Shown here: piece by piece, positions 1 through 4,013 of the stretch
Layout of the letters: the number at the start of each line of letters is the position of its first letter
Numbering within the stretch: position 1 is the stretch's first letter
Assembly (NCBI GenBank): GCA_028701645.1
Contig: JAQVQI010000039.1
Span: 1 to 5,303, forward strand
Direction of reading: 5' to 3'
Length of the DNA stretch: 5,303 nt
Origin: Candidatus Shapirobacteria bacterium
GTDB lineage: Bacteria; Patescibacteriota; Microgenomatia; UBA12405
Program-made: the position numbers and the translations under genes
The notes under the pieces: model-generated
Seen by the model: only the letters and a program-made list of their open reading frames with translations
Databases searched by the model: none
What the model was told of the DNA's origin: nothing

Positions 1-126
1 TGAGGGCTCGATGTTTATTTTTCTTATTTATTCTTAAGAATAAACATTTAAACCATTGAATAAATTAAACATGTAGACTTATACAAGAGTTCCCTCCGCA
101 CGCGGGTTCGATTCCCGCCATCTCCA
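1..126 (+). ncRNA. ssrA: tmRNA (transfer-messenger RNA), 3' part
   Basis: tmRNA rescues stalled ribosomes by acting as an alanyl-tRNA and then as a short mRNA for a degradation tag. Only the 3' part lies in the window; the tag frame and 5' acceptor strand are upstream. The T stem is GCGGG (102-106) and CCCGC (114-118) around the loop TTCGATT (107-113), followed by the acceptor strand CATCTCC (119-125) and discriminator A126. The genome continues CAC, so the CCA end is not exactly encoded. Upstream, AAATTAAACATGTAG (62-76) closely matches the block that precedes the tRNA-like domain in E. coli tmRNA. This block, and the long non-tRNA sequence before it, separates it from an ordinary tRNA. A 9-bp inverted repeat (11-19 with 39-47) probably belongs to one of the last pseudoknots. 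Confidence is high for tmRNA, moderate for the exact 3' end. Confidence 0.9.
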
Positions 127-140
127 CACGTAAAAACATT

Positions 141-168
141 AGCGCCATTAGGCGCTTTTTGTTTTTTT
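141..168 (+). terminator. Rho-independent terminator of tmRNA
   Basis: A 6-bp stem AGCGCC (141-146) / GGCGCT (151-156) with an ATTA loop is followed at once by a T-rich run interrupted only by one G. It lies 15 nt after the tmRNA 3' end and is its natural terminator. The stem is flanked by an 11-bp inverted repeat (119-129 with 169-179), so a longer hairpin can also form over it. Confidence 0.85.
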
Positions 169-180
169 GTGTGGAGATGA

Positions 181-202
181 GCAGAGTGTCTGCACACTCT
201 GC
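181..202. repeat. Perfect 9-bp hairpin inside an inverted tmRNA-tail copy
   Basis: GCAGAGTGT (181-189) and ACACTCTGC (194-202) pair perfectly around a CTGC loop. The hairpin sits exactly between the inverted acceptor part (169-179) and the inverted T-arm part (205-213) of the second tail copy. It therefore looks like an insertion into a formerly continuous inverted copy. There is no T-run after it, so it is not a classical terminator. Confidence 0.7.
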
Positions 203-203
203 G

Positions 204-281
204 TGCGGGAATCGAAAGGCTTTTCCGTACGAGCGGAGCGAGGTGGAAAAGCACCTAGGGCGGTAGGGCGAGATTCCCGCC
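204..281. repeat. Palindromic unit A bounded by tmRNA T-arm inverted repeats
   Basis: The unit is bounded by TGCGGGAATC (204-213) and GATTCCCGCC (272-281). Inside it, GCTTTTCC (219-226) pairs with GGAAAAGC (245-252) around an 18-nt GC-rich loop containing two GAGCG repeats. It contains no coding frame with any recognisable protein. The form, short terminal inverted repeats around a stem-loop with no gene, resembles REP-like or MITE-like elements, but no family is recognised. Confidence 0.55.
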
Positions 282-290
282 ATCTCCACA

Positions 291-338
291 TAAAACAGTT
301 TAGCCCGGATGCGAAAGCATTCGGGTTTTACTGTTTTA
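291..338 (+). terminator. Second terminator-like compound hairpin after a tail copy
   Basis: TAAAACAGT (291-299) pairs with ACTGTTTTA (330-338). Inside that, CCCGGATGC (304-312) pairs with GCATTCGGG (317-325), with one G-T pair, on a GAAA tetraloop. Short T-runs follow the inner stem and, on the other strand, the outer arm, so it could act in both directions. It directly follows the 19-bp tail copy at 272-290, in the same arrangement as the tmRNA tail and its own terminator. This suggests tail and terminator were duplicated together, or that this is the original tmRNA terminator displaced by an insertion. Confidence 0.65.
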
Positions 339-345
339 GTGAGAT

Positions 346-486
346 TGGCGGGAATCGAACCGAGGGCGCGCGAAGCCGGACGAAAGTCCGAGCGCCCGAG
401 TGGAGGTCAAGGGAGTGAGATATTTTATGATGGTGAGCTTTGCGAACCAGAAATAAAATATCCACGAGAGTGACCGATTCCCGCCA
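346..486. repeat. Palindromic unit B bounded by 12-bp inverted repeats
   Basis: TGGCGGGAATCG (346-357) and CGATTCCCGCCA (475-486) are perfect 12-bp inverted repeats. Two strong stem-loops lie inside. The first is GGGCGC (364-369) / GCGCCC (392-397) enclosing CGGAC-GAAA-GTCCG (377-390). The second is a perfect 10-bp stem GATATTTTAT (419-428) / ATAAAATATC (453-462) enclosing TGGT/ACCA (431-434, 446-449). GGTCA (405-409) and TGACC (471-475) form a further outer pair. The unit folds into a branched structure with a tmRNA-like outer stem, carries no gene, and could be a small non-autonomous element or the template of a structured RNA. Confidence 0.65.
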
Positions 487-551
487 TTCCGAAAGCGGTA
501 ATCCGCGTTTCCCGCCTCTCAAATTTAATAGTAACTGACCCCATTTACTCT
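487..551. other. Non-coding junction between repeat array and R-M locus
   Basis: This stretch holds one small hairpin, AAAGCGG (492-498) / CCGC-G-TTT (503-510), around TAAT, then AT-rich DNA with no frame, promoter or repeat that I can support. It is the likely edge between the tmRNA-derived repeats and the restriction-modification genes. Confidence 0.4.
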
Positions 552-601
552 GGTTATTTACATAATAACCTATCTTGGGTTATCCTGCAATAGGTTATAC
601 A
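552..601 (+). promoter_or_regulatory. Palindromic operator and promoter of the controller-nuclease pair
   Basis: GGTTAT occurs at 552-557, 578-583 and 593-598, and its complement ATAACC at 565-570. These form two overlapping dyads: GGTTAT-7 bp-ATAACC (552-570), and the perfect 9-bp ATAACCTAT (565-573) / ATAGGTTAT (590-598). A -10-like TATACA (596-601) overlaps the last box and has no good -35 at the usual distance, so activator help is plausible. The layout fits autoregulation by the HTH protein encoded just downstream, as for controller proteins of Type II systems; its actual binding here is inferred. Transcription from this -10 would start close to the ATG at 612, giving a leaderless message. 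Confidence 0.6.
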
Positions 602-611
602 CTTATTGCAT

Positions 612-833
612 ATGGCAAAGTCAATTTATACAAATGAATATCAAAAAGTCTTAAAGAAACTAAAGGAAGCTAGGACTGAATCTGGTTTTACTCAAGTTGA
701 AATTTCACAAAAACTTAAAAAACCTCAATCTTATATTTCCAAAATTGAGCGAGGTGAAAGAAGAATTGATGTAGCCGAGCTTTCAATTTTGGCAAAAATT
801 TATAAAAAGTTGTTAGATTATTTTGTTAAATAA
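612..833 (+). CDS. XRE/HTH_3 controller-like transcriptional regulator
   Basis: A 73-aa single-domain DNA-binding protein of the Cro/C1 (HTH_3) type. Residues about 13-65 form the five-helix fold: the first HTH helix lies near TQVEISQKL (27-35) and the recognition helix within PQSYISKIERG (38-48), whose ISKIERG signature is typical. Its size and its place directly before a restriction endonuclease gene match controller (C) proteins of Type II systems, which delay nuclease production and regulate themselves. ATG 612 is preferred; a TTG at 606 would add two residues. No ribosome binding site is present and a -10-like element ends 10 nt upstream, so leaderless translation is likely. The stop codon lies 4 nt before the ATG of the nuclease, implying one message. 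HTH assignment is secure; the C-protein role is inferred from context. Confidence 0.88.
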   Translation: MAKSIYTNEYQKVLKKLKEARTESGFTQVEISQKLKKPQSYISKIERGERRIDVAELSILAKIYKKLLDYFVK

Positions 834-837
834 AGAT

Positions 838-1590
838 ATGGATAAAGGAAAAAGGAAGATTATTGATTTATTCAATAAAAAAGTTAGAGGGAAAAGTTCA
901 AATACTTCTAAAGCAAACCAAAATCATGACGGTAAAGATGGTCATTGGCTGGAAACACAAATGAATATTCCACACAATAGAGAAAATGCACCTGATATAT
1001 ACGGTTTTGAGATGAAAAATCATACAAGTATAAAAACAACTTTTGGCGATTGGTCACCAGACTATTCATTATTTAAAAGAAAAGTTAATTTACTAACAAG
1101 AGATGCTTTTTTACAAATATTTGGTGCACCAAATATAAATCATGACAATAGATATTCATGGTCGGGTAAACCATGTCCCAGAATCAAAAAATTTAATGAG
1201 TTTGGACAAAAATTAGAAATAGATAAACAAAACAATATTCTTGCAATTTATTCTTATAAAAATGATAAACGTCCAAATAAAAACAAAATAGTTCCATTAA
1301 AATTTCAAAAAAATCGAATAATAATAGCTAGTTGGAGTGCTGAATTAATGAAAAGGCGTGTTGAGAAAAAATTCAACAATTTAGGTTGGTTTAAATGTAT
1401 AAAAGATAAAAAAGGTATTTACACAAAAATAATTTTTGGTGATCCAATTAATTTTAATAATTGGATAGATGGGGTAAAAAAGGGATTAATATTTTTTGAT
1501 AGTGGTATGTACCAAGGAAACAAACGTCCATATTCTCAGTGGCGTGCTAATAATTCTTACTGGGATAATTTAATAACTAGTTCTTATTAA
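838..1590 (+). CDS. Type II restriction endonuclease, MvaI/BcnI/LlaMI-like
   Basis: A 250-aa nuclease predicted to cut unmethylated DNA at the site protected by the adjacent methylase. The PD-(D/E)XK active site is visible as PDIYGFEMK, with D53, E58 and K60, i.e. the D-x4-E-x-K spacing of the monomeric enzymes MvaI and BcnI, which are also about 240-250 aa. An upstream block DGKDGHWLE (31-39) and a C-terminal block from FDSGMY to SQWRANNSYW resemble what I recall of the LlaMI family (CCNGG). Specificity for a CCWGG or CCNGG type site is therefore likely but not proven. ATG 838 is chosen, 4 nt after the controller stop; a TTG at 823 overlapping that gene would add five residues. No clear ribosome binding site is seen, so coupling to the controller gene is likely. 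The stop codon overlaps that of the converging methylase gene. The frame is intact. Confidence 0.88.
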   Translation: MDKGKRKIIDLFNKKVRGKSSNTSKANQNHDGKDGHWLETQMNIPHNRENAPDIYGFEMKNHTSIKTTFGDWSPDYSLFKRKVNLLTRDAFLQIFGAPNINHDNRYSWSGKPCPRIKKFNEFGQKLEIDKQNNILAIYSYKNDKRPNKNKIVPLKFQKNRIIIASWSAELMKRRVEKKFNNLGWFKCIKDKKGIYTKIIFGDPINFNNWIDGVKKGLIFFDSGMYQGNKRPYSQWRANNSYWDNLITSSY

Positions 1591-2687
1591 GCTGGAACAA
1601 ATACTGTTTTGACTTTTTCAGCTATAATTTTATCTATATCAATACTCTGATATGATTCTTTTTTAACTTCCATATTTTCAAGCTCTACAGCAATTCCTCT
1701 AGCTAATTCTTTAATAACAGGAACAGCAACACTATTACCAAATTGTTTATATGCCTGCATATCACTAACTGGAATAACAAAATCTTCTGGAAAACCTTGC
1801 AATCTGGCCGCCTCTCTTGGGGTAAGTTTTCTTGGATTTTTATTTTTTTGTTCAATTAATATTTCTGAACCATCTTTATAATATCTTGCAGATATTGTAC
1901 TCGTATATTCGGATTTTTCATTAAATAGAGAATACCCGAAACCATTACCTTTTTCTATGTGTTCTTTCTTCCTTCTTTGATGCCCCGCCCAAAGTTTATC
2001 AGATATTGTATATTTAGAATCAACATTATTTTCTAAAATATCTTTAACATTTTTTTTATTAATAATACCTTCTGGAAATTTAAAATTATTTTCACCCAAA
2101 AAGCCTATAATATAAATTCTCTCTCTATTTTGTGGAACTCCAAAATTTTTAGCATTTAATACTTGTGCGTGCACATTATACCCCATATCTTCTAGGGTTT
2201 GTTTAACAACCTCAAACGTATTTCCATTATCATGAGTCTTAAATCTTTTTACATTTTCCAAAAAAACAACTTTTGGTCTATGATAATTTATAATTCTAGC
2301 AACATCAAAAAATAATGTCCCTCTAGTATCAGCAAAACCTTTTTTTAATCCAGCTTGAGAGAATGGTTGGCAAGGAAACCCAGCAAGCAAAACATCAAAC
2401 GACGGAATTTCTTCTGGTTCTATTTTTGTTATATCTCCATATGGAATTTCTCCAAAATTAGCTTGATAAGTTTTTTGAGCATTAGTATCCCACTCTGAAG
2501 AAAAAACACTCTCTCCTCCCATTTCTTCGAAGCCAAGACGAATTCCACCTATACCTGCAAATAGATCAATCATTTTAAATTTTGAATTTTTGTTATTTTT
2601 TTTCATATTAAATAAACTTGGTGTTTTAATACTATTCTTGATTATATCATTTTTATTCATAAATAATAATTTATTTTTTAATAACAT
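1587..2687 (-). CDS. DNA (cytosine-5) methyltransferase of the R-M system
   Basis: A 366-aa C5-cytosine methyltransferase that uses S-adenosylmethionine to protect the host's own recognition sites. All key motifs are intact: motif I FAGIGG (43-48), motif IV GFPCQPFSQAG with catalytic C106, motif VI ENV (144-146), motif VIII QNRERI (186-191), motif IX around RKLTPREAARLQGF (286-299) and motif X QFGNSVAVPVI (315-325). In the target-recognition region, GNGFGY (247-252) and ISARYYKDGSEILI (265-278) closely resemble Dcm of E. coli, which methylates CCWGG. ATG 2687 is chosen because AGGG lies 6 nt upstream and the start overlaps the preceding LexA-like gene by 17 nt. An ATG at 2660 has no ribosome binding site. 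The first ~36 residues are Lys/Asn-rich and not part of the fold. It converges on the nuclease gene, with stops overlapping in TTAA. Confidence 0.95.
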   Translation of the reverse strand: MLLKNKLLFMNKNDIIKNSIKTPSLFNMKKNNKNSKFKMIDLFAGIGGIRLGFEEMGGESVFSSEWDTNAQKTYQANFGEIPYGDITKIEPEEIPSFDVLLAGFPCQPFSQAGLKKGFADTRGTLFFDVARIINYHRPKVVFLENVKRFKTHDNGNTFEVVKQTLEDMGYNVHAQVLNAKNFGVPQNRERIYIIGFLGENNFKFPEGIINKKNVKDILENNVDSKYTISDKLWAGHQRRKKEHIEKGNGFGYSLFNEKSEYTSTISARYYKDGSEILIEQKNKNPRKLTPREAARLQGFPEDFVIPVSDMQAYKQFGNSVAVPVIKELARGIAVELENMEVKKESYQSIDIDKIIAEKVKTVFVPA

Positions 2688-3294
2688 CAACGACCCTGCC
2701 GCTTATTTGATAATTATCATCTTCATGAATAAAAATAGGTAAATAATTTTGAGTAGATTCTGATTTTAAGACTATTCTATTATTTTCTTTTTCAATTATT
2801 ATTTTTTTAATATTAGCTTTTCCGTCAATTATTGAAACTACATACTGACCTGACTCAGAATTTTTCTGGCTTGAATCAACAAGAACAAAATCCCCGTCTT
2901 CTATTTTTTTACTTCCTGCAATATTTGCCTTATTCATTGAGTTTCCCTCAGCTCTTAAAACATAAAGATTGCCAATTGATGGAACCATTTTTTTTGAAAT
3001 TTTTAAATACCCTTCTACTCTCTCATCTGCAAATATAGATTCCGGACCACAATTAGCAGAACCTACAATTGGGACAGAAACAAAAATCCCATCTTTTGAT
3101 ACTTTTGGAATAATATTTATTTCTCTTTTTTTTGAATCAAAAGTTATAAAACCTTTTTTTGATAGTTGCGATAAATGATGTCTGATCTTTTGAGCTGATG
3201 TTTCATTTATCAATTCACCAATCTTTCTTAATGGCACACCAGAAAGGTTTTTCTCTGATATTATTTTTAATAATTTTTCTTGTATTTCATGCAT
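2671..3294 (-). CDS. LexA-like repressor with self-cleaving S24 peptidase domain
   Basis: A 207-aa repressor with LexA architecture. Residues 1-60 form a winged HTH, including ETSAQKIRHHLSQLSKKGFI (31-50). Residues ~75-205 form the S24/LexA peptidase domain. The self-cleavage bond is probably C82-G83 in SANCGPE; Cys-Gly is the UmuD-type variant of the LexA Ala-Gly bond. The nucleophile is S119 in GNSM and the general base K163 in NIKKI. In this family, RecA filaments trigger cleavage after DNA damage and relieve repression; RecA dependence here is inferred. The gene starts at a leaderless ATG 7 nt after a consensus -10 and overlaps the methylase start, so it probably governs its own expression, the methylase's and perhaps the divergent DUF3892 gene. 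It could be the cell's global LexA or a dedicated R-M regulator; the window cannot decide. Confidence 0.9.
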   Translation of the reverse strand: MHEIQEKLLKIISEKNLSGVPLRKIGELINETSAQKIRHHLSQLSKKGFITFDSKKREINIIPKVSKDGIFVSVPIVGSANCGPESIFADERVEGYLKISKKMVPSIGNLYVLRAEGNSMNKANIAGSKKIEDGDFVLVDSSQKNSESGQYVVSIIDGKANIKKIIIEKENNRIVLKSESTQNYLPIFIHEDDNYQISGRVVDVIKK

Positions 3295-3300
3295 AGGATA

Positions 3301-3329
3301 ATTATAACCTTTATTACTAAATTTGTTAA
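3301..3329 (-). promoter_or_regulatory. Strong sigma70-type promoter of the lexA-like/methylase operon
   Basis: Read leftward, the -35 is TTAACA (3324-3329), the spacer 17 bp, and the -10 a perfect TATAAT (3301-3306). Only 6 nt separate the -10 from the ATG at 3294, so transcription should start at or next to the start codon. The message would be leaderless, and no ribosome binding site is present. Confidence 0.8.
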
Positions 3330-3379
3330 ATAGTTATCCACATATTATTAACATAGTTAATCACTTAACAGACTTAACA
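3324..3379. promoter_or_regulatory. Repeated TTAACA boxes: candidate repressor operator
   Basis: TTAACA or its complement occurs at 3324-3329 (-), 3348-3353 (+), 3365-3370 (+) and 3374-3379 (+). The last two form a tandem ACTTAACA repeat 9 bp apart (3363-3370, 3372-3379). TGTTAA (3324-3329) and TTAACA (3348-3353) form a dyad, and GTTAA (3356-3360) with TTAAC (3365-3369) form a second one. The outer boxes are also the -35 elements of both divergent promoters, so a protein bound here would block both. The LexA-like protein encoded next door is the obvious candidate; binding is inferred. Confidence 0.5.
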
Positions 3380-3402
3380 ATTATTTAAATATATGCTATA
3401 AT
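3374..3402 (+). promoter_or_regulatory. Strong extended -10 promoter for the DUF3892 transcript
   Basis: The -35 is TTAACA (3374-3379), the spacer 17 bp, and the -10 TATAAT (3397-3402), preceded by TGC to give an extended -10. Its -35, spacing and -10 are identical to those of the divergent leftward promoter. Transcription should start near 3409, about 150 nt before the GTG start of the downstream gene. Confidence 0.8.
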
Positions 3403-3408
3403 AGAAAA

Positions 3409-3559
3409 ATAAGAGGATAATTCCCCTTCTTTTGAAATAGTGGTATTGCGTTAAATTATAGTAGTTACACTGAACTATGGTCTAAAATTTAACCGCCTGT
3501 AGAATTGCATTTACAGCATATCAAACTAATTCAAAATTATCAACTAATTAAGAGAAAAG
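3409..3559 (+). promoter_or_regulatory. Long structured 5' leader, possible small RNA
   Basis: About 150 nt lie between a strong promoter and the GTG start, with no coding frame of note. Two stem-loops are visible. The larger pairs GCGTTAAATT (3448-3457) with AATTTAACCGC (3486-3496), one base bulged, with an inner ATAGT/ACTAT pair (3458-3462, 3474-3478). The second pairs CTGTAGA (3497-3503) with TTTACAG (3510-3516). I recognise no known riboswitch and see no terminator between these stems and the gene. It may be a regulatory leader or may include an independent small RNA. Confidence 0.4.
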
Positions 3560-3850
3560 GTGTCAATAAGAATTAACTGTATCACAAAAGATGCGGGAAA
3601 TCATGAAAATCCCTATGTTGCTATTAGTCACTTGGGTTGGATCAATGAAAACACCCAAGAAAGAGGATATAGTACACGCGAGATTATTTATGATTTTGTT
3701 AAAAACGGAAACACAGCTTATGTTAAAGATGCCTTTGATACTATAGCTAAGCTGATGTGTGCAATAAGCTCAAGAGAAACTAAATACGTAAAAACAGTCG
3801 CAGACGAAACTAAAACAGATAATCTATTAAAGTTGCAAGAGTGTAAATAG
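3560..3850 (+). CDS. DUF3892 domain-containing protein
   Basis: A 96-aa protein that matches the DUF3892 family almost end to end. The N-terminal block runs RINCITKDAG with HENPYVAISHLGW (about residues 4-27), the middle block is TREIIYDFV followed by AYVKD, and the ending YVKTVADETKTDNLLKL is the family's hallmark. The family is small, cytosolic and of unknown biochemical function, found in bacteria and phages; a nucleic-acid or stress role has not been established as far as I know. There is no signal peptide or membrane segment. The GTG start is supported by AGAG (3551-3554), 5 nt upstream. It is transcribed alone, behind the long leader and from the promoter facing the LexA-like gene, and ends in its own terminator. 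Sharing the control region suggests co-regulation with the repressor operon. Confidence 0.88.
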   Translation: MSIRINCITKDAGNHENPYVAISHLGWINENTQERGYSTREIIYDFVKNGNTAYVKDAFDTIAKLMCAISSRETKYVKTVADETKTDNLLKLQECK

Positions 3851-3865
3851 ATAATAAAGGAAGAA

Positions 3866-3916
3866 AAGAAATACCTCTCAGTGTAAGAGGTATTTCTTAT
3901 TTAATATCTATTTTTT
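3866..3916 (+). terminator. Terminator after the DUF3892 gene
   Basis: A perfect 13-bp stem pairs 3866-3878 with 3886-3898 around a 7-nt loop (AAGAAATACCTCT and its complement), starting 15 nt after the stop. The T-run is split (ATTT, then TTTTTT at 3911-3916) but the stem is strong. A-rich sequence on the left side means it could also act leftward. Confidence 0.75.
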
Positions 3917-3958
3917 AGGGTACAAATTATGTGCGATGTTTAAATTTAATTTTTATAC

Positions 3959-4009
3959 AAAAGAAAACCCGCAAGCGAGTTTTCTCGTTGCGAGTTTATT
4001 TTTTTATTT
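3959..4009. terminator. Bidirectional terminator between convergent genes
   Basis: A GC-rich imperfect stem pairs AACCCGCAAGCGAG (3966-3979) with CTCGTTGCGAGTT (3984-3996) around TTTT, with one bulge and one mismatch. A T-rich run follows to the right (3995-4009), and an A-rich run to the left (3959-3967) gives a T-run on the other strand. It starts 5 nt after the stop of the leftward 301-aa gene and mainly serves that gene, while backing up the DUF3892 terminator. Confidence 0.8.
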
Positions 4010-4013
4010 AACC

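Larger units (their letters stand above)
110..485. repeat. Alternating inverted array of tmRNA 3'-tail copies
   Basis: The tmRNA tail GATTCCCGCC recurs five times, with orientation switching at every step: + at 110-119 (the gene itself), - at 204-213 (one end base changed), + at 272-281, - at 347-356 and + at 476-485. The third copy is the longest: 19 bp, GATTCCCGCCATCTCCACA, identical at 110-128 and 272-290. The inverted copies also carry acceptor sequence (GTGTGGAGATG at 169-179; GAGATT at 341-346). The segments between copies alternate between terminator-like stems (141-168, 291-338) and other palindromic units (204-281, 346-486). This explains the whole 127-486 stretch; I see no credible protein gene in it. 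Possible origins are repeated integration or duplication at the tmRNA tail, or small palindromic mobile units; which one cannot be told from this window. Confidence 0.8.

Noticed and set aside
169..290. A second tRNA-like gene ending in the T-arm copy at 272-290
   Set aside because: GGAGATG (173-179) could pair with CATCTCC (281-287) like an acceptor stem, but no D or anticodon arm is present and the 5' half of the T stem is missing before 272.
110..485. CRISPR array
   Set aside because: The repeats are only 10-19 bp, alternate in orientation and have unequal spacing. They derive from the tmRNA tail and no cas genes are present.
48..522. Several open frames of 60-85 codons on both strands across the tmRNA tail and repeat array
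   Set aside because: They are antisense or overlapping readings of the tmRNA 3' end and palindromes (e.g. the MAGIEPA-type peptide typical of frames read against tRNA tails). They lack ribosome binding sites and recognisable protein features.
2832..3178. Two rightward open frames of about 68 codons
   Set aside because: They lie wholly inside the LexA-like gene on the other strand, which has clear domain and catalytic motifs; they are shadows.
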